Shown: positions 9,528 to 18,979, counted from the first letter of the stretch. The stretch: DNA of 64,000 nucleotides from CAWEDP01 sp963807925 (GCA_963807925.1 CAWEDP010000003.1:124001-188000); one strand, 5' to 3'. The notes: a model not told the origin generated them from the sequence alone. Made by a program: numbers and translations.

Positions 9528-10814
9528 ATGAATCTGCGCCGCTTTTCCTCCGTCATCGTCGTCGGCGCGGGGCCTGCCGGCGCCACGGCGGCCCGTGTCC
9601 TGGCGCTCGCGGGCGTCCGGGTCGTTCTCCTCGACCGATCGGCCTTTCCGCGCAACAAACCGTGCGGAGGCGGCATCAGCGGCCGCGTGCTCCGCCGCTT
9701 TCCGTTCCTCCAATCCGAGCTCTGCCGCATCCCGATGCACGCGGTGAGCCGTCTACGACTCGAAGGACCCGACGGCGAGGCAGCAGTCGTCGAGTCGCCC
9801 GAGACCGGTGCGGTGATGGTTCGGCGCGTCGAGTTCGACGCGCTCCTGGTGTCGCTCGCGCAAGACGCCGGTGCCGAGCTCGTCTCCGACGTCGATATCG
9901 TCGGTGCGACGGCCGGTTGCGACGCCGTCTCGCTGGTCTCGCGCGACGGCCGCCGTTTCAGCGCCCCGGCGGTCGTCGCCGCCGACGGCGTCCACAGCGT
10001 CGTCGGTCGTCGGCTGGGCATCAACCCGGGCTGGCCGTCACACGCGCTGGCGCTCGACATGATGGAAGAAACGCCTCGCGTCGAGCTCCGCGATGTGGAT
10101 CCCTCGACCCTGTGGGTGGCCTACGGGTACGACCCCCAACGGCCAGGAGGCGCAGGGCGGAGGAACGGAAGCCACGTGAAGGTGGCGGAAGGCTATGCCT
10201 ATATCTTTCCCAAGCGGGATCACGTGAACGTCGGGATTGGCTACGTGCTCTCGTACTACCGCCGGGCGGTGGGTACGCCGCCCTACGAGCTCCAGCGCGG
10301 GCTGGTCGAGGAGCTGTGCGCGCGCGGCATCGTCCGCGGGCAGTCGGTGCGCCGATTCTTCACTCCGTTTCTGATCCCGGTCGGCGGGCCGCTCCGGCAA
10401 CCGGGTCGCGGACGCGTGCTGCTGGCGGGGGACGCCGGCGGGTTCGTCAACGCGTTCACCGCCGAGGGCATCTACTACGCGATGGTCACCGGCGAGCTGG
10501 CGGCGCGCGCCATCCTCGACGCTGCGGGCAATCCCGGCGCCCTCGTGCCGCGGTACCGCCGGGCGTGCGAGCGCGAGATCGGCCCGGAGCTTCGGGATTC
10601 CGTGAGCATTCAGAAGTATCTGTTCGCCGATCGCGGACGCATCGCGCGCGTCATCCGGAACGCGAACCGCTATCCCGCGACGACGCGGGCCCTCCTGGAG
10701 TATGCGACGGGACGGCGATCGTACCGATCCGTCCGGCGTCACCTGCTCGCACGGTTCCCGCCGCTTGCCCTCCGGATGGCCTGGGACCGGGCGGCGGCCT
10801 TCTGGGGCGGCTGA
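9528..10814 (+). CDS. Geranylgeranyl reductase family flavoprotein
   Basis: A 428-residue FAD-dependent oxidoreductase of the geranylgeranyl reductase/PHBH superfamily. The dinucleotide-binding loop VVGAGPAGATAARVLA lies at residues 11-26, the family-specific PCGGGISGRVL near residue 45, and a second flavin motif LLAGDAGGFVNAFTAEGIYYA near residue 300. Members saturate isoprenoid chains of quinones and membrane lipids or act on related hydrophobic substrates. It lies 49 bases before the E1 alpha gene on the same strand. A separate -10-like hexamer before E1 alpha suggests that the downstream genes can also be transcribed independently. Confidence 0.85.
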   Translation: MNLRRFSSVIVVGAGPAGATAARVLALAGVRVVLLDRSAFPRNKPCGGGISGRVLRRFPFLQSELCRIPMHAVSRLRLEGPDGEAAVVESPETGAVMVRRVEFDALLVSLAQDAGAELVSDVDIVGATAGCDAVSLVSRDGRRFSAPAVVAADGVHSVVGRRLGINPGWPSHALALDMMEETPRVELRDVDPSTLWVAYGYDPQRPGGAGRRNGSHVKVAEGYAYIFPKRDHVNVGIGYVLSYYRRAVGTPPYELQRGLVEELCARGIVRGQSVRRFFTPFLIPVGGPLRQPGRGRVLLAGDAGGFVNAFTAEGIYYAMVTGELAARAILDAAGNPGALVPRYRRACEREIGPELRDSVSIQKYLFADRGRIARVIRNANRYPATTRALLEYATGRRSYRSVRRHLLARFPPLALRMAWDRAAAFWGG

Positions 10815-10863
10815 CGCCCCATACTACCGGCGCTCGCGAAACCGGTTGTAGACTCTGTCGGTC

Positions 10864-11847
10864 ATGCCGCCCATCAAGCGGACCAAATTCAAACTCACCG
10901 CGGAGCAGTTGCTGGAGATGTTCTACTGGCTGAAGCTCATGCGGGCCTTCGACGAGCGGTTGAGCATTCTGGTCCGGCAGGGGAAGGTCCGCAGCGGCGT
11001 GTACACCGGCATCGGCCAGGAAGCGATTGTCGTCGGCACCTGCTTCGGGCTGCGGCGGGAGGACTTCATCTGCCCGCTGCACCGCGATCTCGGCTCGTTC
11101 CTGATGAAGGGCGTCGAGCCGCGGGTCATGATGGCGCAGATGTTCGGCAAATCGACCGGCCTCTCGAAGGGACGCGACTCCGCCCTGCACAGCGGTGTCA
11201 GCGAACTGGGGATTTTCGGCAACACGAGCATGCTGGGGGCCAATCTCCCGGTGGCGGCCGGACTGGCCCTCACCTACAAGATGGAGCGCACCGACAACGT
11301 GGTGGTCGCGTACTTCGGCGAGGGCGCCAGCAACGTCGGCGATTTCCACGAGGCGCTCAACTTCGCGGGGGTTCACCGTCTGCCCATCCTGTTCGTGTGC
11401 GAGAACAACCAGTACGCTTATTCGGTGCCCATCGAGAAGAGCATGGCGATCGACGACGTGGCGGATCGCGCGCACAGCTACGGCTTCGATGGGGTGGCGA
11501 TCAACGGCAATGACGTGCTGGCCGTCTATCAGTCGACGCAGGGGGCGCTCGCGCGGGCGCGCAGCGGAGACGGTCCGACGCTGATCGAGTGCAAGACGTA
11601 TCGATGGCACGGCCACTCCGAGCACGACAAGGCCTTCTACCGGACCGACGAGGAGCTCGCGATGTGGAAGAGCCGGGATCCGATCCCGACCTTCACGACC
11701 TACCTGGGGGCACGACACGTGCTCACCGACGAGAAGCAGCACGAAATCGAAGCTCGGATCGCTGCGACGATTGACGAGGCGGTCGATTTCGCGACCGGCT
11801 CGCCAGACCCGGCACCCGAAGACGCCGTCACCGATCTCTATGCATGA
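10864..11847 (+). CDS. pdhA: 2-oxoacid (pyruvate-type) dehydrogenase E1 alpha subunit
   Basis: A 327-residue thiamine-diphosphate enzyme subunit. With E1 beta it decarboxylates pyruvate or a branched 2-oxoacid and passes the acyl group to E2 lipoate. The TPP/Mg signature is FGEGASNVGDFHEALN, about 30 residues long and ending in CENNQYAYS, near residues 155-185. The phosphorylation-loop region reads YRWHGHSEHDKAFYR. Length matches bacterial E1 alpha. The next gene is E1 beta, 38 bases downstream. A TAGACT hexamer (10849-10854) sits nine bases before the ATG, suggesting a leaderless transcript. No E2 or E3 gene is nearby, so the precise 2-oxoacid is not fixed. Confidence 0.88.
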   Translation: MPPIKRTKFKLTAEQLLEMFYWLKLMRAFDERLSILVRQGKVRSGVYTGIGQEAIVVGTCFGLRREDFICPLHRDLGSFLMKGVEPRVMMAQMFGKSTGLSKGRDSALHSGVSELGIFGNTSMLGANLPVAAGLALTYKMERTDNVVVAYFGEGASNVGDFHEALNFAGVHRLPILFVCENNQYAYSVPIEKSMAIDDVADRAHSYGFDGVAINGNDVLAVYQSTQGALARARSGDGPTLIECKTYRWHGHSEHDKAFYRTDEELAMWKSRDPIPTFTTYLGARHVLTDEKQHEIEARIAATIDEAVDFATGSPDPAPEDAVTDLYA

Positions 11848-11885
11848 CATCGTGGCTTCGCGCCTGCTGAACGAGAGACGGGCGA

Positions 11886-12869
11886 ATGGGTAAGGAGCTC
11901 TCGTATCTCGACGCGATCCGCGAGGGCCTCGCGGAGGAGATGCGCCGCGATCCGAAGGTGTTCGTGCTCGGCGAGGACGTCGGGGCGTACGGCGGCGCGT
12001 TCGGTGTGACGCACGGACTGCACGAGGAGTTCGGCGACGACCGCGTCGTCGACACGCCGATCTCCGAGTCGGCCATTGTCGGCATCAGCATCGGCGCGGC
12101 GCTGCGCGGCTACCGGCCGGTCGCCGAGATGCAGTTCGCCGACTTCATTTCGTGCGCCTTCGACCAGATCGTGAATCAGGCGGCGACGCTCCGCTACCGT
12201 TACGGGGGGCGCGCGTCGGTCCCGATGGTCGTTCGCGCGCCGAGCGGCGGGAACGTCGGCGGCGGTCTCTACCACTCACAGAATCCGGAAGCGTGGTTCG
12301 TCCATCGGCCAGGGCTCAAGGTCGTTGCGCCCTCGACCGCGTACGACGCGAAAGGCCTGATCAAGGCGTCCATCCGCGACGAGAACCCCGTCATCTACCT
12401 GGAGCACAAGTACCTGTACCGGCGCGTCAAGGGACCGGTGCCCGAGGAGGACGAGGTCGTCGCGATTGGCGCGGCCGCGACGCGACGCGAGGGCCGCGAC
12501 ATCACCCTGATCTCCTACGGCGCGATGGTGGCGCCGTCGCTCGACGCCGCGGGCCGGCTGGCCGGCGAGGGCGTCGAGGTCGACGTGATCGACCTCCGGA
12601 CGCTCCAGCCGTTCGACAAGGAGGCGATCTTCGCGTCACTCGAGAAGACGAACCGCGTGCTGATCGTGCACGAGGACGTGAAGACGCTCGGGATCGGCGC
12701 CGAGCTGTCGGCCGTGATCGCGGAAGAGCGATTCGACCGGCTGGACGCGCCGGTGATGCGCGTGACCTGCCCCGACACGCATTGTCCGTTCTCGCAGGTG
12801 CTCGAACACGCGAACCTGCCGAACGCGGAGACCATCGTCGCCGCGCTCCGACGCCTTGCCGAATACTGA
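11886..12869 (+). CDS. pdhB: 2-oxoacid (pyruvate-type) dehydrogenase E1 beta subunit
   Basis: A 327-residue E1 beta subunit, partner of the preceding E1 alpha. Visible family features are LGEDVGAYGGAFGVT near residue 30, the TPP-binding region DTPISESAIVGISIGAALRG, the interface motif AEMQFADFISCAFDQIVNQAA, and the lipoyl-facing loop LYHSQNPEAWFVHRPGLKVV. The C-terminal domain carries DLRTLQPFDKEAI and IVHEDVKTLGIGAEL. Full length for the family. The TGA stop overlaps the ATG of the ECF sigma factor (TGATG), coupling a central metabolic subunit to a regulator. Confidence 0.9.
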   Translation: MGKELSYLDAIREGLAEEMRRDPKVFVLGEDVGAYGGAFGVTHGLHEEFGDDRVVDTPISESAIVGISIGAALRGYRPVAEMQFADFISCAFDQIVNQAATLRYRYGGRASVPMVVRAPSGGNVGGGLYHSQNPEAWFVHRPGLKVVAPSTAYDAKGLIKASIRDENPVIYLEHKYLYRRVKGPVPEEDEVVAIGAAATRREGRDITLISYGAMVAPSLDAAGRLAGEGVEVDVIDLRTLQPFDKEAIFASLEKTNRVLIVHEDVKTLGIGAELSAVIAEERFDRLDAPVMRVTCPDTHCPFSQVLEHANLPNAETIVAALRRLAEY

Positions 12870-13453
12870 TGATCAGCAGTGCTGACGGCGCCTCGCTCGA
12901 CGTGACGCTGATCGAGCGCGTCGTGGCCCGGGACCCGAGCGCCATCGGCGAGCTGTACGATCGGCACAGCCGGCTGTTGTACGGCCTGATCCTTCGCATC
13001 GTCCGCGACCGGAGCGAGGCCGAGGAGATTCTGCAGGAGGTCTTCGTCCAGGTCTGGACGCGGGGCGAGACTTACGACGTCGCCATCGGCCCCCCGGTTG
13101 CATGGCTCGTGCGCATCGCGCGCAACCGGGCGATCGATCGCCTGCGGGCCAGCCAGGTCCGGTCGCGCACGGCCGAGGCGGCGCCACGCCCGCCGGCCGT
13201 GGAGAACCCGGAGACGAGCGCGGAGGCGACCGAACGCCAGCGCGTGGTGAAGCGTGCGCTCGACGCGCTGCCCGGCGACCAGCGGCTCCTCATCGAGAGC
13301 GCGTATTTTCTCGGAATGACACACTCCGAGCTGGCGGTACACTTCGGTCTGCCGCTCGGCACCGTGAAAACGCGCGTCCGGACCGGAATGATGGCGCTGC
13401 GGCGCGAGCTCCGGCCGATAATGGATGGAACCGCCGCGAAACAGACGCGATGA
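12869..13453 (+). CDS. ECF (group 4) RNA polymerase sigma factor
   Basis: A 194-residue extracytoplasmic-function sigma factor. Region 2 (residues about 25-90) includes AIGELYDRHSRLLYGLILRIV, ILQEVFVQVW and WLVRIARNRAIDRLRA. Region 4 (about 130-185) has LPGDQRLLIESAYFLGMTHSELA and the recognition helix LPLGTVKTRVRTGMMALRREL, the pattern seen in SigK/RpoE-like sigma factors paired with membrane or zinc anti-sigma proteins. Its ATG overlaps the E1 beta stop and its TGA overlaps the cupin start (ATGA), so all three are translationally linked. The trigger is unknown; a cupin and a zinc-motif protein follow and are probably its control module. Confidence 0.9.
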   Translation: MISSADGASLDVTLIERVVARDPSAIGELYDRHSRLLYGLILRIVRDRSEAEEILQEVFVQVWTRGETYDVAIGPPVAWLVRIARNRAIDRLRASQVRSRTAEAAPRPPAVENPETSAEATERQRVVKRALDALPGDQRLLIESAYFLGMTHSELAVHFGLPLGTVKTRVRTGMMALRRELRPIMDGTAAKQTR

Positions 13454-13926
13454 GCATCGACTTCGACAAGCTCGAGTGGCCATTGGCCGAACTGGCAGGA
13501 GACGACCCGCCCGCCTCCACCGTGCGGGACCGCCTCATTGCGCGCATCCAGGCGGACGTGCCGGCGATTCCGAACGGCTTTGCGTTCCGCTTCGCGCGGA
13601 CCGACGAGTGGGTGGCGCACCCGGTGCCCGGAATCAGGATGCGCGTGCTGTCGCTCAATCGCGACAGCGGCTACGCGACGCTGCTGCTCGACGTCGATCC
13701 GGGGACACGCTTTCCTGCCCACCATCACAGCGGCGCCGAGGAGTGTTACGTCATCTCGGGGAGCGTCTACAGCTGGGGCCGTCGCATGGGCCCGGGCGAC
13801 TTCCTCCACGCCGACGGCGGCACCGACCACAGCGAGCTCTGGACCGACGAGGGGGCCCAGGTGCTGCTGGTGATCCCGCCGGAAGACTACATGCCCGATC
13901 CGGCTTCAGGCCGCACCGCCACGTAG
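13450..13926 (+). CDS. ChrR-like cupin domain protein (probable part of the anti-sigma module)
   Basis: A 158-residue protein whose C-terminal half is a cupin. The metal-binding motif PAHHHSGAEECYVISGSVYSWG (first cupin motif, histidines and glutamate) is followed by MGPGDFLHADGGTDHSELWT (second motif). This matches the C-terminal cupin of ChrR-type zinc anti-sigma factors, which respond to singlet oxygen or peroxides. The usual N-terminal zinc-binding anti-sigma domain is absent here and is encoded separately 45 bases downstream. ATG overlaps the sigma factor stop (ATGA). Sensor of the sigma/anti-sigma unit is the most likely role. Confidence 0.78.
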   Translation: MSIDFDKLEWPLAELAGDDPPASTVRDRLIARIQADVPAIPNGFAFRFARTDEWVAHPVPGIRMRVLSLNRDSGYATLLLDVDPGTRFPAHHHSGAEECYVISGSVYSWGRRMGPGDFLHADGGTDHSELWTDEGAQVLLVIPPEDYMPDPASGRTAT

Positions 13927-13971
13927 CTCCCAGCCCCATCCCTTCGGCGTCGAGGGCCGTAAGGTAAGGAT

Positions 13972-14199
13972 GTGGATGCGCAGCGCGAGGCGACGGCGCT
14001 CTATGCGCTGGGCGCACTCTCAGGCCCTCAGGCCGACGGCTTCGCGGCTCACCTGCGCGAATGCCCGGTCTGCGCCGCCGAGGTGCGGACTTTCGTGGGA
14101 GTTGCCGCCGCGCTGGCGCTCTCGGCCGAGCTCCCACCGACCGAGAGGATTGCGCCGCACGTCCGCGAGCGGATCCTGCGCGTCGCCCAGCAGCGCTGA
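13972..14199 (+). CDS. Small zinc-binding anti-sigma (ZAS/zf-HC2) protein
   Basis: A 75-residue protein with the zinc anti-sigma signature HLRECPVC (H-x3-C-x2-C) at residues 27-34. It is preceded by EATALYALGALSGPQADGFAAH, the helix typical of RskA/ChrR-type N-terminal domains. There is no transmembrane segment, so it would be a cytosolic anti-sigma factor for the ECF sigma two genes upstream. A GTG start at 13972 is used, with AAGG eight bases before it. In ChrR this domain and the cupin are one protein; here they are two genes in reversed order. Confidence 0.78.
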   Translation: MDAQREATALYALGALSGPQADGFAAHLRECPVCAAEVRTFVGVAAALALSAELPPTERIAPHVRERILRVAQQR

Positions 14200-14245
14200 G
14201 GCAGTCCGCGGAACCTCTTCGCGGAGTCCTGTCAGGCCGGACCGA

Positions 14246-15164
14246 TCACGCCGACGCGAAAATCGCCTGCAGCGCCACCTCGACATCGGTATACCGAAAG
14301 GCGAATCCCAGGCGCAGGGCTTTCGCCGGAACGGCGCGCTGGCCCGCCAGGAGCAGGGCGTCGGCCATCTCGCCGAGCGCCAGCCGCAATGCGAACGCCG
14401 GCGCGGGCAGAAACGCCGGCCGCCGGAGTGCCCGCCCCAGCGCTTTCGAGAACTCCGCGTTGGTGACCGGTGCGGGCGCGGTGGCGTTGATTGCACCGGC
14501 CGCGGCCGGCGTATCGACGACCCACCGGACGAGCGCCACCCAGTCGGCGCGATGGATCCAGGGCCAGTACCTGTCTGCCCGACCCCAGGGGTCCGCCGAC
14601 CCCGAGCCGGAACGGCGGCAGCATGCGCGGCAGCGCGCCGCCGTCTCTGGCGAGCACGATCCCGGTACGGATACAGGCCACGCGTGTGCGGCTGTCCGGC
14701 CCGTTGACGGCGGCCGCCTCGGCTTCCCACTGCTCGCAGACGCGGGCGAGGAAATCGGCGCCTGGCGGGTGGTCTTCGCTGACGATCTCGTCGCCGAGCG
14801 GGCCGTAGTATCCGACGGCCGAGGCGCTCACGAACACGCGGGGCGGCGTGGCTGCGGCCCGGACGGCCCGCGCGAGGCTGCGGGTCGCGAGCCGGCGGCT
14901 TTCAAGGATGCGGTCCTTCCGGGCGCGAGACCATCGGCGTTCCCCGATCGACTCCCCGGCGAGGTTCACGACAGCCGCGGCGCCGTCGAGCTCCTGCTCC
15001 CAGGCGCCGGGTGGTCCATCCGGATTCCAGGCGACGCCCCGGCCCTCCGTGCCCGGCATCGCGCCGCGTCTCGACAGCACGACGACTTCGTGACGATCGG
15101 CCAAGAGACTGCGGGCCAACGGGCGGCCCAGAAACCCTGTGCCACCGGCAAGTACGACCTTCAT
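14246..15164 (-). CDS. TIGR01777-type NAD-dependent epimerase/SDR protein, interrupted by a +1 frameshift
   Basis: An extended SDR protein of the TIGR01777 (YfcH-like) family, about 305 residues after removing one extra base. The cofactor loop GGTGFLGRPLARSLLA is at the N-terminus, the family motif NLAGESIGERRW is near residue 66, and FVSASAVGYYGPLGDE is near residue 110. At GPLGSGRQ the frame breaks. Dropping the extra base at 14570/14571 (beside GTAC) restores QYWPWIHRADWVALVRWVVD and a complete C-terminus (GRALRRPAFLPAPAFALRLA). Function of the family is poorly defined (cell-division inhibitor-like/sugar epimerase). GAGGTGA precedes the ATG. Probably a real gene with a sequence error. Confidence 0.8.
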
Positions 15165-15272
15165 GCGTCACCTCGCCCTCCGAGCTCCAGCGTCTGGCTG
15201 GAAACAACACTTGTACAACCTCTTTTCTTCCCGCAGCGACTCATCTGATCGGGCGCTCTACGCCCCACCGGC

Positions 15273-15278
15273 TATAAT
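15273..15278 (+). promoter_or_regulatory. -10 hexamer TATAAT before the TonB-type receptor gene
   Basis: A consensus TATAAT lies 21 bases before the TTG start at 15300. No convincing -35 is seen 16-19 bases upstream, so the promoter may depend on an activator or an alternative sigma factor. Confidence 0.45.
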
Positions 15279-15299
15279 CAGGCGGTCCCGGAAGCGAAA

Positions 15300-17714
15300 T
15301 TGAGATCAGATATCTGCGGGTGGTTGCGTGTCGCCGGCGTCGCGCTGTTCCTGCTGCTTGCATCGGCGATGGGTGCTGCAGCTCAAGAGGTTCGCGGGGT
15401 GGTCGTCGATCAGACGGGGCTTCCGCTGCCGGGCGCCACGGTCGAACTGCTGGCCGGATCGACCGTCACGTCGACGATCACCGCCCGTTCGGATGGCAGC
15501 TTCGAATTTCCCGCCCGCCTGCGCGGCTCCCGCGTCGTCGTGAGACTGCAGGGGTTCACGACCGTCTCGGTTCCCCGCGCGGACGCCTCGCGAATCGTTC
15601 TGCCGCTGGCGCGCACGGAAGAGACAATCGAGGTGCGGGGCAGCGCGCTGTCGGAGTCCTCGCCGGTTGCTCCTCTGCTGGGCAATGCGCTGACGGCCAC
15701 CGAGATCGCGCGGCTGCCCAACACGCGTCTCCAGGCGCGCGAATCGCTGCCGCTCCTCCCGTCGGTGATTCGCGGACCAGACGGTCTGATGCGGCTCGGC
15801 GGCGCGCGGCCCTCCGAATCGCCGATGCTGCTCGACGGCTTCGACGTCACCGATCCGGCGACCGGCCTCACGTCCATCTCGCTGGCGTACGAAGCGGTGA
15901 ACGGCGTGGAAGTGCTGCGCGATCCGATGACCGCGACCTACGGCGGCCTGATGGGGGCGCTCTTCAAGGTCGAGACGCGCGCCGGCAGTGAAAAGCAGAT
16001 GGGCGTCCAGGGGTTCGTTCCGCGGCCGCGCTTCCAGAGTCCCGGCTTCGGGCGGATCGAGGGCATTTTTCCGCGTTTCTTCATCGGCGGCAGCAGCAAG
16101 ACCGGCCGCGTGCGCTACTTCTCGGCCGTCGAGTACAACTTCGAGCGGATCGTCGTCCCCGACGTGACGCGCGGAAGCGGGCCGAACATCGTCGAGAAGA
16201 CCGGCAGCCTGTTCACGCGGCTGGACATCGCGACGTCGCCCCACCATCAGCTGACGCTTCACGGGCTCATCTTTCCGAGTGCGACCGATCTCCAGGGGCT
16301 GAGCGTGCGCAGAGACGAGGCGGCCGCGCCCGACGTCAGCGCCGTGGATTTGTTCGGCGGCATCACCAGCCGGCGCACCTTCGAGAATTCGACGGTGCTG
16401 ACCGTCCGGGTGGGGGCGCTGGCGCACAACTCCAGGATCCGGCAGAACGGCAGCGGGCCGTCGCTGCTCTCGGCGCTCGGGTGGCGGCAGAACTGGTTCT
16501 CGCACGTCACGCGCGACGCCGTGCGCTACAGCGCGGCGGTCACGCTCGACAGGGCCCTGCAGACCTCGAAAGGCTCCCACGACCTCACCGTCGCCGCCTC
16601 GCTCCGCGCCAGGCGGCTGCGCGGCTCGGTGAGCGAGGATCAGGTATCGGTCGAGGACGAGGACGGCTCGCTCGTCCGCGCCGTCGAGTTCGGCGCGCCC
16701 TCGTCGATCAGCGCGCACGACTGGCCGTACGACGTGGCGGTCCGGGATCTCTGGCGTCCGAACGATCGCGTCCAGCTCGACGCCGGGTTCCGCGTCGACG
16801 GGATCTCGCAGTACGGCGCCCTGCCGTCCGCGCGCGGCGGCATTCGATACGCGCTCGACGAGTCGGGCGCGACGGTTTTCAAGGGCGGCGTCGGAAACTT
16901 CGTCGGCAAGATTCCGCTGGCCGCGTCCGCGTTCGGCGGATACCCGGTCCGGATTGAGTCGCTGATCGATCCGGCGTCCGGCCAGGAGCGATCCTCCGTG
17001 TTCCAGCCGACCGTCGAGCAGCTCCGCCTGCCGAACGCGTTCGCGGTCACCCTCCAGCTCGAGCGGCAGCTTCGCCCCGGTCTGGACGCGCAGGTCGGGT
17101 TCACCCGCCGCAGCTCCTCGGGCCTCGCGACGCTCGACGTGCCGCGGCAGGGTGGCCCCCTCGCCGTGTCGAGCAACGGCCGGAGCACCTACAAAGAGGT
17201 TCAGGTGTCGGTCCGCCAGACATGGGGCCGGTCGCAGCAGCTGTTCGTCAGTTACGTGCGCTCGTCGGCGCGGGGCGAGTTGAACGACTTCATGGCGCTC
17301 TTCACCGGGTTCGATCAGCCGCTGCTGCAGCCCGGCGGCATCTCGCGCCTGAGCGCCGACGCGCCGCATCGCTGGCTGGCATGGGGCACGCTGAACACGC
17401 CGTTCTGGGGAATCGTCATGTCGCCGGTGATGGAGTGGCACTCCGGGTTCCCGTACTCCGTGGTCGATCCGCAGTACTTCTACCTCGGGGAGCCGAACGG
17501 CGGCGAGTACCCGGCCTTCTTCGGGGTCGACATGATCGCCTACAAGACCGTGTCGTACAAGAACCGGGCCGCCGACCTCGGCGTGCAGCTGTTCAACCTC
17601 ACGAACCACGACAACCCTCGAGCCGTGTACCCGGTCTTCGCCAGTTCGCAGTTCGGCACCTTCGCCAACAGCGTCGGACCGATCGTTCGCGGCTTCATGA
17701 TGATCAAGTGGTGA
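15300..17714 (+). CDS. TonB-dependent receptor-like outer-membrane protein with carboxypeptidase-regulatory domain
   Basis: An 804-residue outer-membrane protein. It has a signal peptide (hydrophobic core VALFLLLASAMGAAAQ), then a carboxypeptidase-regulatory-like beta domain (GVVVDQTGLPLPGATVEL to about residue 100). A plug-like domain follows with LPNTRLQARESLPLLPSVI and MLLDGFDVTDPATG (about 140-215), and the rest is a beta-barrel ending RGFMMIKW. Proteins of this architecture are abundant in Acidobacteria and import or display large nutrients. The only plausible start at the signal peptide is TTG 15300. It stands alone between convergent neighbours. Confidence 0.82.
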   Translation: MRSDICGWLRVAGVALFLLLASAMGAAAQEVRGVVVDQTGLPLPGATVELLAGSTVTSTITARSDGSFEFPARLRGSRVVVRLQGFTTVSVPRADASRIVLPLARTEETIEVRGSALSESSPVAPLLGNALTATEIARLPNTRLQARESLPLLPSVIRGPDGLMRLGGARPSESPMLLDGFDVTDPATGLTSISLAYEAVNGVEVLRDPMTATYGGLMGALFKVETRAGSEKQMGVQGFVPRPRFQSPGFGRIEGIFPRFFIGGSSKTGRVRYFSAVEYNFERIVVPDVTRGSGPNIVEKTGSLFTRLDIATSPHHQLTLHGLIFPSATDLQGLSVRRDEAAAPDVSAVDLFGGITSRRTFENSTVLTVRVGALAHNSRIRQNGSGPSLLSALGWRQNWFSHVTRDAVRYSAAVTLDRALQTSKGSHDLTVAASLRARRLRGSVSEDQVSVEDEDGSLVRAVEFGAPSSISAHDWPYDVAVRDLWRPNDRVQLDAGFRVDGISQYGALPSARGGIRYALDESGATVFKGGVGNFVGKIPLAASAFGGYPVRIESLIDPASGQERSSVFQPTVEQLRLPNAFAVTLQLERQLRPGLDAQVGFTRRSSSGLATLDVPRQGGPLAVSSNGRSTYKEVQVSVRQTWGRSQQLFVSYVRSSARGELNDFMALFTGFDQPLLQPGGISRLSADAPHRWLAWGTLNTPFWGIVMSPVMEWHSGFPYSVVDPQYFYLGEPNGGEYPAFFGVDMIAYKTVSYKNRAADLGVQLFNLTNHDNPRAVYPVFASSQFGTFANSVGPIVRGFMMIKW

Positions 17715-17807
17715 CCCCGGAGCGCCCGGCGGTCGCGACGCGGAAGATCCTCCGGACCACCGCCACTGGTTGCCGATGCGCCGATGTCGGCGGTCGGAAT
17801 GCGCGCC

Positions 17808-18956
17808 TCAGAACGTCTGGCGCGCGACCCACTCCCGCAGCAGCGAGTCGACGACGAGGTACCTGGCGCCTTCCCGGCTGACGACATCGTCGCGCAAGAG
17901 CGCCGCGAGCGACGCCTGCGCTGTCGAGGCTCCGCCGAGACGATGGCGCACCCGCACGTCCGCCGACAGGACTTCGCGGCCATCTTCCAGCACGACGGCG
18001 CGCAGCGCCGCGCGCTGCGCCAGCGTCAGCCGCTGCCACAGCGCTTCGAACATGACGTGCTGTTCCGCCAGCAGACGCCGGAGCGCGCCGTGCAGGTCGT
18101 CGAGCGTGGCGCGCCGCCTTCGGGCCGTGCGCGCCTGATCCCATGTTTCATGGGCCAGTCGCTGGACGTCGTAGGGCAGATTCCCGGCCACGTCGACGAC
18201 CGCGGCGCCCAGGCCCGGCTCCGGGTCGATGCCCGATCGTCTGAACCGATCGTCGACGAACGCGGCGAACTCGTCGGCTGGAATCTTCTCCAGTCGCAGG
18301 ACCGGACCGGCCTTGTAGAACGGCCGTCTCGCTCCGAGCATCCGTTCCATGAGACTCGGCTCGGATCCGGCGAACACGTACCCGACCCGACGCTGGTGCT
18401 GGACGGCGGCGCGCATGGCGTGCTCGACCAATCCGCCGTCGAACCCGCCGACGGCCTGGAACTCATCGAGCGCGACGACGACCGGGCGCCGCCGCGCCTC
18501 GGCGAGCCGCGCGGGCAGCGCGAACACTTCGTCCGCCAGCCTGGAGACGTCGCGATCGGTGCGCACCGCGGGAAACGCGACGCCAAAGGGGCCCCGTCCG
18601 GACCCGGCCGGTGCCTGGCGGATCTCGGGCCGGGCCGATCGAATCGCGTCGAGGATCGCCGGGCGCGTCCGCCGGCCTTCGGTCTCGGCGACGGCCAGCG
18701 TGCGGGCGTACGCCTCGAGGAAGGCGACGTACGAGCTGCAACTGCTGACCGTCAGCTCGACGGTCACCGACCCGCGGCGCGCCAGCGTCGCGAGGGCCCG
18801 GCCGATGAGCGACGACTTGCCGTAGCGGCGGGGCGAGATGAGAAAGACCTTCTGGCCGTCCGACAGGTCGCCGACGAGGCGCCGCAGCTCGTCGACGCGA
18901 TCCGCGAAGGCCTCCGGCGGGACGACCTCGCCGTACACGAACGGGTTGCCCGTCAT
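17808..18956 (-). CDS. P-loop ATPase of the archaeal-type AAA family (single-gene)
   Basis: A 382-residue ATPase. The Walker A region reads SPRRYGKSSLIGRAL near residue 45 and Walker B is VVVALDEFQAVG near 165, followed by sensor-like YVFAGSEPSLMERML. The C-terminal third resembles a winged-helix DNA-binding domain (LTLAQRAALRAVV, SLAALLRDDVVSREG). This layout is typical of the archaeal ATPase/STAND-like group often found as selfish or toxin-like single genes; no biochemical role is established for most. ATG 18956 (MTGNPFVYG) is preferred over an in-frame ATG three codons upstream because NPFVYG is where family proteins begin. Confidence 0.75.
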   Translation of the reverse strand: MTGNPFVYGEVVPPEAFADRVDELRRLVGDLSDGQKVFLISPRRYGKSSLIGRALATLARRGSVTVELTVSSCSSYVAFLEAYARTLAVAETEGRRTRPAILDAIRSARPEIRQAPAGSGRGPFGVAFPAVRTDRDVSRLADEVFALPARLAEARRRPVVVALDEFQAVGGFDGGLVEHAMRAAVQHQRRVGYVFAGSEPSLMERMLGARRPFYKAGPVLRLEKIPADEFAAFVDDRFRRSGIDPEPGLGAAVVDVAGNLPYDVQRLAHETWDQARTARRRRATLDDLHGALRRLLAEQHVMFEALWQRLTLAQRAALRAVVLEDGREVLSADVRVRHRLGGASTAQASLAALLRDDVVSREGARYLVVDSLLREWVARQTF

Positions 18957-18979
18957 GCGAAACACCGTACTCGTTACGC

